From the NCBI RefSeq assembly GCF_002073975.1, contig NZ_CP020385.1, forward strand, positions 1 to 64,000: 64,000 bases of DNA. Reading direction: 5' to 3'. This stretch comes from Rhodovulum sp. MB263. GTDB lineage: Bacteria; Pseudomonadota; Alphaproteobacteria; Rhodobacterales; Rhodobacteraceae. Made by a program: the position numbers and the translations under genes. Every line of letters starts with the position of its first letter. The first letter of the stretch is position 1. Below the pieces are notes generated by a model. The model made no database searches, was not told the origin of the DNA, and saw only the letters and a list, made by a program, of their open reading frames with translations. Of this stretch, positions 52,518 to 61,768 are shown in pieces.

Positions 52518-53522
52518 ATGGATTCAGGTCGGGAAATGCAACGACGGATCGTCTCGGCCGGGTTCGTGGCGGATGCGCTGGCGCCTCTGGCACAGCGCGG
52601 CATCGACCCGGGCCCGCTGCTGGCCGGGGCCGGGATCGGGACCGCGGACGGGCCGGTGACCAACCAGGAATACGGCCGATTATGGCTGGCGGTGGCCGAG
52701 GCCCTGGGCGACGAGTTCTTCGGGCTGGGGGCGCGGCCGATGCGGCCGGGCGGCTTCGTGTTCCTGGGCCATGCGGTGCTGCATGCGGCGACGCTGAATG
52801 TCGCGCTCAGGCGCGCCCTGCGCTTTCTGGGCGTCCTGCTCGAGGATCCGAGCGGCGCCTTACGGGTGAGCGACGGGCAGGCCGAGATCGTGCTGAGCGA
52901 CCGGCGCGGGCTGCGCTCGGCCTTTGCCTACCGGACCTACTGGCTGGTGCTGATGGGGCTGTCCTGCTGGCTGATCGGGCGGCGGATCCCCTTGACGCGG
53001 CTTGATTTCGCCTGTGCGGCGCCGCCGAACCGGGCCGATTACCAGCGCTTCTTCGGCGCGCCGGTGCAGTTCGGCCAGCCCGAAAGCCGGCTTTGCTTCG
53101 CGGCGCGCTATCTGGATCTGCCGACGATCCGCGACGAACGCGCGCTGAAGGTCTTCCTGGCCGGGGCGCCCGCGAACATTCTCGTGCGCTACCGTCACGA
53201 TCAGGGGCTGTCGGCGCGGATCCGGGCGCGGCTGCGCGGGTGCGAGCCCGCGCTCTGGCCCGATCTGGAGGCGCTGGCGCAGGAGCTGGCGCTGTCGCCC
53301 GCGACGCTGAGGCGACGGCTGAGCGCCGAGGGTCAGGGCTGGCAGGCGATCCGCGACGATCTGCGCTTTGCCGAAAGCCGGCGGCTTCTGGCCGAAACCG
53401 GCGAGAGCGTGGCGACGATTGCCCTGCGCGTCGGCTATGCCGAGCCGAGCGCCTTTCACCGGGCCTTCCTGAAATGGTCGGGCGAGACCCCCGCGGCCTT
53501 TCGCGCGGCGCGCGCGGGCTGA
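52518..53522 (+). CDS. AraC-family transcriptional regulator
   Basis: A 334-residue regulator with an N-terminal arabinose-binding-like domain (about 30-200; FFGLGARPMRPGGFVFLGHAVLHAATL, DUF-type of OruR/ArgR-like AraC proteins) and a C-terminal double helix-turn-helix (about 235-330; LSPATLRRRLSAEGQGWQAI; VATIALRVGYAEPSAFHRAFLKWSGETPAAFR). I use ATG 52518; GTG 52503 and ATG 52536 are alternatives in frame. Divergent from the beta-oxidation operon, so probably its regulator with an acyl compound as signal. Confidence 0.87.
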   Translation: MDSGREMQRRIVSAGFVADALAPLAQRGIDPGPLLAGAGIGTADGPVTNQEYGRLWLAVAEALGDEFFGLGARPMRPGGFVFLGHAVLHAATLNVALRRALRFLGVLLEDPSGALRVSDGQAEIVLSDRRGLRSAFAYRTYWLVLMGLSCWLIGRRIPLTRLDFACAAPPNRADYQRFFGAPVQFGQPESRLCFAARYLDLPTIRDERALKVFLAGAPANILVRYRHDQGLSARIRARLRGCEPALWPDLEALAQELALSPATLRRRLSAEGQGWQAIRDDLRFAESRRLLAETGESVATIALRVGYAEPSAFHRAFLKWSGETPAAFRAARAG

Positions 53523-53911
53523 GCCCGGGGTGGCGCCCGCGGCCTTCAGCCGCCGGGACGACCGCCTGCCGCGGCGGCAGGGCTTTGGGCGTCATCCGGC
53601 CCTGCCGCAGAGAAAGGCCCGGAAAGAATGTCTTCGTTCCCGGATCCGTGAAAGGGGAACCCTTCCTGCGCTGGACAGGGCGGGGCGCGACCGGGGAAAG
53701 CGGCTCACTGGTTCACCGGACCACGGGGGCACGGGGGCACGGGGGCACGGGGGCACGGGGGCACGGGAGGCGAGGATGAGAGCGGCGCGGCCTCTGGCCA
53801 GACCTGCCGACAGCGCGCGGGGGGGCAAGGACCCGATCCCGCCTGTTCCTGCCCTGAAAGATACGGGCGGGCATGGTCCGGCCCGCGCCGGGGCGGGGCC
53901 GGGGGGGCCGC
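53523..53911. other. Gap after AraC gene, containing a tandem repeat
   Basis: 389 bp without a gene. Besides the 8-bp repeats at 53723-53770, nothing specific was seen. Confidence 0.4.
53723..53770. repeat. 8-bp tandem repeat (ACGGGGGC)
   Basis: Five perfect copies of ACGGGGGC follow one another from about 53723, ending in a degenerate sixth (ACGGGAGG). G-runs of five every 8 bp on the plus strand could form a G-quadruplex or be prone to slippage. Confidence 0.85.
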
Positions 53912-54982
53912 TCAGTCGTCATGGTCGTCATGGTCGTCGCGTGTGGCGTCGCCGGGCCGCCCGCGCCGCCAATAGGTGCCGATTTCCTTCTGCCCGGGGG
54001 GCAGGGCGGCGGCGATCCGGCGGGCCTCAAGCACCAGCCCGTGTTCGGCCCCGACCCAGACCCGCGCCCCGGGCCGGGCGTCCAGCGCCTCGGCGAAGCG
54101 CGCGGCGGCAGAGGCGGCAAAACCCTCGGGGCCCAACAGCAGCGTCTCGAGCGGCGAGGCGGGCAGATAGCCGGCATCGGCCGGGCGCAGCGGCGCGATC
54201 ACCCAGCCCTCGGCCCGGGCGGGCAGGGCCTCGAGGATCCGCACCAGGGCGGGCAGCGCGGTCTCGTCGCCCATCAGGATCAGCGGCCGGTCGGTCCCGG
54301 GGGGCAGGCCGCCGCCCGGGCCCATGATGCCGATCCGGTCGCCGGGACGGGCGGCGCGGGCCCAGTCCGAAATCTGCCCGCCCGGATGATCGGCGAAATC
54401 GATTGCCACGCGGCCCGCCTCCGGTTCCAGCCCGAGCAGGGTAAAATAGCGCACATGCAGCCGGTCGGGGCCCTTGGGCCAGCGCGTGGCACCATTGGCC
54501 GCAACCCCGGGCCAGACCGGGCTCCGGCTCCGGTCGGCGGGCAGCATCAGCTTGACATGGATGCCGTCGCGGGTCAGCGGCCCGAGATCCTCACCCGAGA
54601 GGGACAGCCGGGTCATGCCGTCGACGGGGCGCGAGCGGTCGAGCACCGTCAGCAGCCGGAAGTTCGGTGGCGTCCGGCGGCTGTCGGCATCGCCGTCTCC
54701 GGGCCAGCGCAGGTTGCGCGCGGCCTCGGGATCGGCGTCTTCGAGGTGATGCACGACCGCCTCCTTGAGGAAATAGAGCGTGTTCCGGCTGACCGCCGAG
54801 AGCCGGATCCGCATCCGTCCCGGAACGGTCAGGAATTCCAGCCGGTTGCCCTGGAAGGAAAAGGCCAGATGCCCGGCCCGGTCGATCTCGGGCGGGATGT
54901 CGTGGCTTTTGGCATGGGCCGACAGCGCGGCATGGGCCGCCTCGGCGCCGGCAAAGGCCAGTTCGGTTTCGACGTCGATCAA
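53912..54982 (-). CDS. Siderophore-interacting protein with DUF2218 domain
   Basis: A 356-residue protein. The N-terminal DUF2218 domain (about 1-90; AHAKSHDIPPEI, FLKEAVVHHLEDADP) precedes an FAD-binding siderophore-reductase domain (about 110-340; RLLTVLDRSRPVDGMTRLSL, HVRYFTLLGLEPEAGRVAIDF, LMGDETALPAL, and the terminal GTYWRRG). It would reduce ferric siderophore in the cytoplasm. The C-terminus DDHDDHDD is an unusual Asp/His tail that could bind metal. It is the complete counterpart of the truncated gene at 9028. Third gene of the second iron locus. Confidence 0.9.
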   Translation of the reverse strand: MIDVETELAFAGAEAAHAALSAHAKSHDIPPEIDRAGHLAFSFQGNRLEFLTVPGRMRIRLSAVSRNTLYFLKEAVVHHLEDADPEAARNLRWPGDGDADSRRTPPNFRLLTVLDRSRPVDGMTRLSLSGEDLGPLTRDGIHVKLMLPADRSRSPVWPGVAANGATRWPKGPDRLHVRYFTLLGLEPEAGRVAIDFADHPGGQISDWARAARPGDRIGIMGPGGGLPPGTDRPLILMGDETALPALVRILEALPARAEGWVIAPLRPADAGYLPASPLETLLLGPEGFAASAAARFAEALDARPGARVWVGAEHGLVLEARRIAAALPPGQKEIGTYWRRGRPGDATRDDHDDHDD

Positions 54983-55036
54983 GGGAGCTCTCCTCTCAGT
55001 GCCGTGCGGGTGCCGGAAGGGTGGGGGGGGGCGCGC

Positions 55037-56128
55037 TCAGGCCGCGTCCAGCGACAGCCAGAGCGGGCCGGGCAGGGGCCGTGCGAAGCGCGCGTTCAGC
55101 GCCGCCAGCGTCCGGCCGGGATCGAGGCCCGCGCCGGTCTCGGGATGCAGCCAGCGCCCGAGGCATTCGGCCAGAACCGGCGCCATCAGCGGCGCGGTCG
55201 CGAGCCCCGACCAGATGCCATGGACCCGACCCCTGCGCGTGGCGGTGCTGTCCTTCAGCGCCGGGCGGGCGGCGGCACGAACAAGACCTGCCCGGCCCTG
55301 ATCCGGGTCGAGCCCCGGCGCGATGCCGGGTTGCAGCTCGGGGGCGAAGCTGCCGCCGGTGGCGATATAGACCTCGGGGTCGAAGGCGATCAGGCCCTCG
55401 GGGCCGAGCTTTGCGCCCCAGCCCTCGGAGCCCTCCAGAAGCTGCCCGCCCGCGAGCCCGAACAGCCCGCCCCAGAAGGCATGGCCCGCGGCCCAGCAGC
55501 AGGTGTCATAGGTCGACATGATCTCCATATAGGTGCGGGGCCGCGATCCGGAGGCGGCAGCCGCTGCGCGCACCGCCGCAAGCCGGGCACGGCCCGAGGC
55601 CGCCAGATCGCGCGCAGCGCCCGGCTGCTCCAGCACCGCGCCCCAGAACCCCATCGTGCGCTCGAGCGTCTCGCCGGGCGGCAGCGCCCGGTCATGGCCG
55701 CCGGTCCAGGCCAGCGGGATCCCGGCCGCGCGCAGGACGCCTTCCAGCACCGAGCCGCCGGGCGGCAGCATATAGGCGCTGGCCACCACCAGATCCGGGG
55801 ACAGCGCGAGGATGCCCTCGGCCGAGACGGTGTCGGGCGAGAGCTTGCCGACCACCGGCAGGCCCGCGGGCGCCAGCCAGTCGGCACGCCCGAGATCCAG
55901 CCGGGGCACGCTGGCCCAGCCCGCGAGCCGCGCGCCCGGCTCCGGGATCAGGGCGGCCATCGAGATCAGGTCGGTCGCATCCAGAAGCACGATCCGCTCG
56001 GGCGGCGCGGGCAGCGCGAGGCGGTTTCCCAGCACGTCGCGGGCCTCGATCCCCGCCCGGGCGCGGGCCAGGCGCGGGGCGGCCAGCGCCGCCGCCGCCC
56101 CGATCAGCACAGCGCGCCGGCCTACCAT
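55037..56128 (-). CDS. Iron-siderophore periplasmic binding protein
   Basis: A 363-residue cluster A-II binding protein (PERIVLLDATDLISMAALIP near 43; ILALSPDLVVASAYMLPPGG; YMEIMSTYDTCCWAAGHAFWGGLF). N-terminus GRRAVLIGAAAALAAP is Tat-like. It overlaps the receptor stop and lies 54 bp before the SIP gene. No permease or ATPase follows, so it may use those of another locus. A non-transport role is possible. Confidence 0.85.
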   Translation of the reverse strand: MVGRRAVLIGAAAALAAPRLARARAGIEARDVLGNRLALPAPPERIVLLDATDLISMAALIPEPGARLAGWASVPRLDLGRADWLAPAGLPVVGKLSPDTVSAEGILALSPDLVVASAYMLPPGGSVLEGVLRAAGIPLAWTGGHDRALPPGETLERTMGFWGAVLEQPGAARDLAASGRARLAAVRAAAAASGSRPRTYMEIMSTYDTCCWAAGHAFWGGLFGLAGGQLLEGSEGWGAKLGPEGLIAFDPEVYIATGGSFAPELQPGIAPGLDPDQGRAGLVRAAARPALKDSTATRRGRVHGIWSGLATAPLMAPVLAECLGRWLHPETGAGLDPGRTLAALNARFARPLPGPLWLSLDAA

Positions 56129-58266
56129 GTCTTGCGCAGCCCGACGGTGACGATCCGGCCCTCTCCGTATTGGCAGAAATAGTCGTAGCTGCAGCTGGAA
56201 TAATAGGTCTCGTCGAACAGGTTGCGCACGTTCAGCGTGGCCTCGAGCCCCGAAAGCGCGGGGTTGCGCGCGCCCAAATCGTAGCGGATCGCCAGATCGG
56301 TCAGGGTATAGGAGCCGGATTTCAGGCTGTTCGCATCGTCGCCATAGCTTGACCCGACGAAGCGCACCCCGCCACCCAGTTCCAGCCCGTCAAGCGCGCC
56401 GCCGAAGCTGCGGTTCAGCCAGAGAGAGCCGAAATAATCCGGTACCGCCTGCGGCCGGTTGCCGATGATCGCGGCATTGGACGAGGAACGCAGCTCGGTA
56501 TCGAGCAGGGTCAGCGCGCCGATCAGCTCGAGCCGGTCGGTCAGCTTGCCGCGGCCCTCGAATTCCACCCCGCGCGAGCGGATCTTGCCGGTCTGGATGA
56601 AATAGCCCGAGACGTCGCCCGGGGTCAGCACGTTGGTCTGGTCGATGCTGAAGGCGGCCATGGTGAACAGCGCGTCCATGCCGGGCGGCTGGTACTTGAT
56701 CCCCAGCTCCCATTGCTCGGACTCGGTCGGCACGAAGGGATTGCCCGCGGCATCGACACCCGAGGTCGGCTCGAGCGAGGTCGAATAGCTGACATAGGGC
56801 GCGGCGCCATTGTCGAAGAGATAGAGCAGGGCCGCGCGGTAGGAGGTGTTCTCGGTGCTCTGGTCGGTACTGGTCGCGCTCAGCCGGTTCAGGCTGTCGG
56901 TCTCGATCCGGTCATGGCGCAGGCCCAGCACCGCGCGGAACCGGCCGAAGGCGAGCTGATCGGTCAGGTAGAGCCCGGCCTGCCGCATGGTCTGGTGGCT
57001 GTCGGTCATGGCCGTGAACGGGCCCGAGACGCCGCCATAGGCCGGGGCGGTCACGTCGAGCGGCGGGGCCATCGCGAAGGAATATTGCCAGTCGCTGTCA
57101 TTCCACAACAGATCGGCCCCGGCCAGCAGCCGGTGCTCGACCGCGCCGGTCGCAAAGCGGTATTCGAGATTGGTGTCCCAGTTCAGCGCCCGCACGGTCT
57201 CGCCCGAGATCAGCGCGAGCCGCGCAAGCTCGCCGCCGGCGTCGAGCGGCGCGCCCATCTGGAGGCCCTTCATGTCGGCGTCGATCCGGCCATAGCGCAG
57301 TTTCGAACGCAGCGTCAGATCGGCCGAGAAGGCATGTTCGAGCCCGGCCGTCAGCGCCCATTGGGTGCGCTCGAAGCTGTCGAAATCCGGGTCGCCCACA
57401 TTGAAGTCGCGGTCGAGATAGCGGGCATAGGCGGCAGGCGCGCGGCCCCTGGGATAGATCGAGTTGAAATAGCCGCCCTCGGGGTCGTCCTGCCAGTAGC
57501 CGCCGAAGGTCAGCCTTGTCCCGGCCGAGGGCTGCCAGACCAGGACCGGGGCGATGGCGTAACGCCGCTCGTCGACATCGTCGTAGCGGGTGTTCGCGCT
57601 GCGGCCGATGGCGATCAGGCTGTATTGCAGGGTGCCGGCCTGATCGAGGGTGCCGTGCTGCTCGACCCCGGCCTGGACCCGGTCATGGGTGCCGTATTCC
57701 AGCCGCGCCTCGCCGCCGGTCGTGCCATCCGGGGCGCGGGTGACCATGTTGACCAGACCGCCGGGGCTCGAGGGCCCGTACAGCAGCGCCGAAGGGCCCT
57801 TGAGCACATCGACCCGGTCCAGCAGGAACGGATCGACGGCGGGCTGGGCGAAGGCCTGGCCGCGCGGCAACCGCAGCCCGTCCAGCGAGGCCACGAATTG
57901 CGACGAGGTGCCGAAGCCGCCGAAGCCGCGCAGGAACACGCTGTCATAGCGGGTCGAGGCGTCGATCTCGGACAGCACGCCCGAGGTGTAGCGCAGCGCC
58001 TGGCCCACGGTCTGGGTGTTCTGGTCGTCGAACTGCTTGCGGGTCAGCACGCTCAGCGCCTGGGGCGTCTCGACCACCGGCGTGTCGGTCTTGGTCGCCG
58101 AGCGCATGTCCGGGAGCGCGTAGGAGCTCGAGGTATCGGCGATATCGGCCTGCAACACGATGGTCTCGAGCGCGAAGGCATCCTGCTGTGCGGCAGCATC
58201 GGTCGCGGCCGCGCCGAGTGCGGCGGCCAATGCCGCGGTCGTCCTGCCCAAGGTCCCTCTGTCCAT
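56122..58266 (-). CDS. TonB-dependent siderophore receptor
   Basis: A 714-residue outer-membrane receptor. Signal peptide (cut near DAAAQQD); plug with TPVVETPQALSVLTRKQFDD and VLKGPSALLYGPSSPGGLVNM; 22-strand barrel ending in IVTVGLRKTW. No N-terminal signalling domain, unlike the receptor at 13071. I start at ATG 58264-58266, with a short cleavable signal; the open frame continues upstream into non-coding DNA. A cysteine pair (SSCSYDYFCQYG) sits before the last strand, as in the other receptor. Probably controlled by the divergent TetR regulator. Confidence 0.92.
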   Translation of the reverse strand: MDRGTLGRTTAALAAALGAAATDAAAQQDAFALETIVLQADIADTSSSYALPDMRSATKTDTPVVETPQALSVLTRKQFDDQNTQTVGQALRYTSGVLSEIDASTRYDSVFLRGFGGFGTSSQFVASLDGLRLPRGQAFAQPAVDPFLLDRVDVLKGPSALLYGPSSPGGLVNMVTRAPDGTTGGEARLEYGTHDRVQAGVEQHGTLDQAGTLQYSLIAIGRSANTRYDDVDERRYAIAPVLVWQPSAGTRLTFGGYWQDDPEGGYFNSIYPRGRAPAAYARYLDRDFNVGDPDFDSFERTQWALTAGLEHAFSADLTLRSKLRYGRIDADMKGLQMGAPLDAGGELARLALISGETVRALNWDTNLEYRFATGAVEHRLLAGADLLWNDSDWQYSFAMAPPLDVTAPAYGGVSGPFTAMTDSHQTMRQAGLYLTDQLAFGRFRAVLGLRHDRIETDSLNRLSATSTDQSTENTSYRAALLYLFDNGAAPYVSYSTSLEPTSGVDAAGNPFVPTESEQWELGIKYQPPGMDALFTMAAFSIDQTNVLTPGDVSGYFIQTGKIRSRGVEFEGRGKLTDRLELIGALTLLDTELRSSSNAAIIGNRPQAVPDYFGSLWLNRSFGGALDGLELGGGVRFVGSSYGDDANSLKSGSYTLTDLAIRYDLGARNPALSGLEATLNVRNLFDETYYSSCSYDYFCQYGEGRIVTVGLRKTW

Positions 58267-58311
58267 CCGACATCTCCGTTTCGTGACTGTCGAAGCGGCG
58301 TTAGCAAAACG

Positions 58312-58325
58312 GGACGATACCGTCC
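58312..58325. promoter_or_regulatory. GGACG-ATAC-CGTCC palindrome, candidate TetR operator
   Basis: Perfect 5-bp arms around ATAC in the divergent region between the receptor gene (46 bp from its ATG) and the TetR gene (about 100 bp). TetR-family genes commonly bind such palindromes in shared promoters. Confidence 0.45.
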
Positions 58326-58423
58326 AGTTAAAAACAGAGTATTTTGGTCGGAATATGGGCCGCTTGCCGTCCGGCCGGAAAATTGCCCATAAGACAGCTG
58401 CACTTCCGGAAGGCTGCACGGGA

Positions 58424-59065
58424 ATGACGACAGCAGATACCCCCCGCCCGGCACGCGCCGGACGCCCGACCAAGCGCCAGTCCGAACGGATCGCGGCCGA
58501 GATCGTCGTCCGGGCGCGCGAGCTGTTCATCGCCCAGGGCTTCGCCGCGACCACGATGGAGCAGGTGATCGCCGCTTGCGGTATCGGCAAGGACACGCTT
58601 TATCGCCGCTTCGCCACCAAGGAGGAACTGTTCGCAGCGGTGGCGCAGAAGGCGCTGGAGCGGACCGAGGCCTGGTTCGGGGCGGTGGCGGCCGACTGCC
58701 CCGAGCGGCCGCTCGACCGGGTCCGGCATCTGGCGCGCTGGTTTCTGGATGCCAATCTCGACCCCGAGCTGCTGGCGCTGAAGCGCGAGGCCTTCATCGA
58801 GGCGATGCGCGCCCGGCCGCTGGTCGGCGCGGACCCGTTCACGCCGAAGCTGGCCGAGGCGATCCGGGCCGCCGCCGCCGCGGGCGAGCTTGCCGCGCCG
58901 GATGCCGATTTCGTCGCCGACCAGCTGATCGCGGCCCTGGTGCTGGGCCCGAGCAATGCGGCGCTGATGGGCGATGACGCGCTGGCCGATCCGGCGGCGC
59001 GGAAGGCCTGGTTCGACCGCGCCTGGCGGCTTTTCGTCGAAGGTGCCGCGCCCGGCAGGGGCTGA
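58424..59065 (+). CDS. TetR-family transcriptional regulator
   Basis: A 213-residue repressor. HTH at about 20-65 (IVVRARELFIAQGFAATTME; ACGIGKDTLYRRFATKEELFAAV), followed by an all-helical ligand domain. Start ATG 58424 (MTTADTP) gives the usual short Arg/Lys-rich lead-in (GRPTKRQSERIAAE). Upstream in-frame ATGs are not supported. Divergent from the second receptor gene, so probably governs iron or siderophore uptake there. Confidence 0.88.
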   Translation: MTTADTPRPARAGRPTKRQSERIAAEIVVRARELFIAQGFAATTMEQVIAACGIGKDTLYRRFATKEELFAAVAQKALERTEAWFGAVAADCPERPLDRVRHLARWFLDANLDPELLALKREAFIEAMRARPLVGADPFTPKLAEAIRAAAAAGELAAPDADFVADQLIAALVLGPSNAALMGDDALADPAARKAWFDRAWRLFVEGAAPGRG

Positions 59066-59686
59066 CCCTTGGGGGCGCCGTCAGGGCGGCTCAAGGTGGT
59101 TGGAAAAGCTCCGGAAGCGTGATGCCCGCGCGCCGCTGCCGGTGTCGGACGAGATGTCGGGCGGGGCCCGGCAGGGTCAAGGCCGTGGCCGTAGCGGATG
59201 GGGCGGAGGCCAGCAGATCCGGATCCGGGGGGCATGCTCGCCCGCGGGAGCTTCGGCTTGGAAGATGGGCGGCGGCCGGGGCTGGCCTTGGCTGTGAAAC
59301 GGCGCCTCGAACCGGGGCTTGTCGCTGGCGACCGGGCGGGTCGGCCCGGCGAAACGCCCCTGTCCTGGCTCGGGTTCGACGCGGTGCCGGGCGATCAAGG
59401 CGCTCTGCCGAGGCAAGCGGCGCCCGGTTGCCGGGCCTTCGCCGTCGTCATCAAGCAGCGGATCACACGTTCCGCCCGCCCGTTCGCGGCGGTGACTGCG
59501 GCGTTCAACGGGCCTGCGCATCTGCCCGAGCGGCCCGGGTGCCGGTCGCATATCGAGCATGTCTGCAGCCGATCTTCCGGGTCCGGTCCGTTGGCCGAAC
59601 CCGGCCTTTCCAGCCCGAAGTCAGGCATTGCTGACCCGAACCAGACCTTCGAGCTGTGAGGCCCGGCGGACGGGGTGAAGCTGCCG
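59066..59686. other. Gap after tetR gene
   Basis: About 0.6 kb, no gene recognised. Frames on both strands lack starts or family matches. Confidence 0.35.
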
Positions 59687-59875
59687 TCATGAGTCAGCTA
59701 GGCCATTGGCGATAAGCTCAGCCTTCATCCAGTGGATTTCGGACTGAACATGCCCTTCCCTGACATATTTTCCCATCCGCCTCGGCATGTCGCTTTCTGG
59801 GAACGAGCCGGCGATCCTTACAACAAACCCCTCTTGCCTCGACAGGTCGAGGGCCCGCGCCAGATCCTCGAACAT
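59687..59875 (-). CDS. Small hypothetical protein
   Basis: 62 residues (start MFEDLARALDLSRQEGFVVR). Its region is less GC-rich than the surroundings, and the amino-acid mix is protein-like (amphipathic helices at both ends), which sets it apart from nearby random frames. A weak site GAAGAAG precedes the ATG. No family recognised. It may be a remnant of a larger gene. Confidence 0.4.
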   Translation of the reverse strand: MFEDLARALDLSRQEGFVVRIAGSFPESDMPRRMGKYVREGHVQSEIHWMKAELIANGLADS

Positions 59876-60362
59876 ACTTCTTCAAGCGACCAGCCTAGCA
59901 CGATGGCCGACTTACGGCCATGGGCGCATTCCGGACCGTCGCTGCGTTTTCCGTGAACGACCGCTTTGCTCCGGGCAAGTCCCATGAGCGGGTCGTCCTG
60001 CTCAGGCGAAGGGGATCAGACCGGCTTTCGTCGGCAAGATCCTGTCCGAATGACCCCCGGCCTGTTTCACCCTGCGCGAACCTTAGGCCATGGTCGGCGA
60101 TGATCGGCCTCGGGGCCGCGCCGATGCGCCCTTCGGATAACGATCATCGGGGCGGGACGGCATCGATCCGAAATGCGGGTCGGCAAGGTGACATGAACGT
60201 CGATTTTTCAAGCGTCTGGTTCTGATGCTGGCGCTCGAGCAGGAAGGACACATGCCCTGCCGGTTCCAGTGCTGTTGACGGCGATGCGGAAACCCGCGCC
60301 CGAAGGACAGGGACCCCTGGCGGGCAAGCGACCGACCCTTTGCCGAGCCGGGCCGGGGACGG
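59876..60362. other. Gap before exoD
   Basis: 487 bp with no gene or clear signal found. Confidence 0.35.
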
Positions 60363-60983
60363 CTACGGGATCACCGCCTCGGCGCTGAGGGTCAGCGAGA
60401 CCACGATGGCGGCGGTCAGCAGCACCGAGGCCGCGCCCATGACAAGGCCCCAGATGGTGACCCGGCCGTCATGCTCGACGATGCCGACACCCGCGACGAA
60501 CAGCGAGATCGCCGGGAACCAGCCGCTGCCCGGCACCGGCAGGAACAGGGTGAAGGCGATCACGAACAGCGCCGCCCCCAGCGCGCGCTCGTTGCGGCGG
60601 CGGAACAGCGCGGTGTGGCGCGGCCTCAGCACCCGCTCGAGCCGCCGGGTGACCGGGCGCAGGCGCAGCACGGTGCGCCGCAGCTTGTCGTGATCCAGCC
60701 GCAGCCGCGCCAGCACCCCGGGCAGGCGGACATGGCGGTAGCCCAGCATCATCTGCGCGGTGGTGACCAGCACCGGCAGCGCCGTCACCAGCGAGGATCC
60801 GGGCGGCAGCGGCAACATGGTCAGGAGCGCGAAGACGACCACCGCCCAGCCGAACGAGGCCTCGCCCAGTCCCGACAGCAGGCTGCCGAGGGTCAGGTTC
60901 CCGGCATCGTGCTGATCCCGCGAGGTCCGCAGGATCGGAAGCGACAATGACACCCGTCGCCCGGAGCCGCGATTTCTGTTCAT
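60363..60983 (-). CDS. exoD: ExoD-family exopolysaccharide-synthesis membrane protein
   Basis: A 206-residue protein of the ExoD family, linked in rhizobia to exopolysaccharide and alkaline stress; mechanism unclear. Family markers are LGSLLSGLGEASFGWAVVVFALLTMLPLPPGSSLVTALPVL and VLRPRHTALFRRRNERALGA, with FLPVPGSGWFPAISLFVAGVG. About four to five membrane segments. Monocistronic. Confidence 0.85.
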   Translation of the reverse strand: MNRNRGSGRRVSLSLPILRTSRDQHDAGNLTLGSLLSGLGEASFGWAVVVFALLTMLPLPPGSSLVTALPVLVTTAQMMLGYRHVRLPGVLARLRLDHDKLRRTVLRLRPVTRRLERVLRPRHTALFRRRNERALGAALFVIAFTLFLPVPGSGWFPAISLFVAGVGIVEHDGRVTIWGLVMGAASVLLTAAIVVSLTLSAEAVIP

Positions 60984-61768
60984 CAGGATATCCCCCGCGC
61001 CCCGCTGTTACGCGATATCGTCACCGGATGCCATGACTTCGATTTCGGCCGCGGACAAGTGTTTGCCGCGCCGGCGATTTTCCGCATGGGGCAGGCTGGC
61101 ACCGTCCCTTTGCGAAGCTTCTTCGGAACGATACCGGCCAATCGCCGCGATTGTCCTGATTTTAAGCGGCCGGGGACAGGGGCGGGGCGCGACTTCGACG
61201 ATGACAACGCCGCGCGGGCGGGCCGTGAGCTCTGCCGGCTTGTCACCCGCTGCGGGTCGGGCTGCATTCACCGAGAGGCGGGCGCAAGCTGCAAGGATGC
61301 CACCGCCCGCCGCGCGGCCGTTCAAGGCGGAGGGACGGCCGCGGTGTATGGCAGGCAATGGGCCATGGCACAGTGCAGCGAAGGCAGCCCTGCGCGCCCA
61401 TGGGCGTCATCATGACCGCCAGACCGCGCGAATGAAAGGACAGCATCAGCGCCTGCCGGTCGCACCGGGGCAGCAAGAGGCCTGGCGGGTCCGGGTTTTC
61501 CCGCAGGGGACGCCCGGCAAGGCCAGGCTTTTTCCTTTGCGCGACGGAGTTTGCGCAGCCCTCCTCATCCGCACAGAGGGCGCGCCGAGCTTGACGGAAC
61601 GAACCGCGCAAGGCCAAAGTCGGCCCTCACCCAGTCAGCCCGCGACGGCGCGGCCTCCAGGGATGCGACAAGCCCCCTGCTGAGGCCCCGGGGGCAGGAT
61701 CGCGGTTCCGGGGGAGGATGCCGGAAGCGGGCCCAGTGGCTGTCGAAAGGAACGGAAGGAGGAGCGGA
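60984..61768. other. Gap between exoD and the DMT transporter, with an integrase scrap
   Basis: About 0.8 kb. Apart from the fragment at 61008-61115 no gene was found. Confidence 0.35.
61008..61115 (-). pseudogene. Possible tyrosine-recombinase fragment
   Basis: A minus-strand frame ends ...ENRRRGKHLSAAEIEVMASG and stops at 61008. RRGKHL(S/T)..EIE.. resembles the start of the catalytic domain of some phage-type integrases. Only about 30 residues match and the rest is absent, so this is a weak call. Confidence 0.3.

Noticed and set aside
53873-56182. 769-codon plus-strand frame opposite the second iron locus
   Set aside because: No domain features; the minus-strand SIP and binding-protein genes explain the region.
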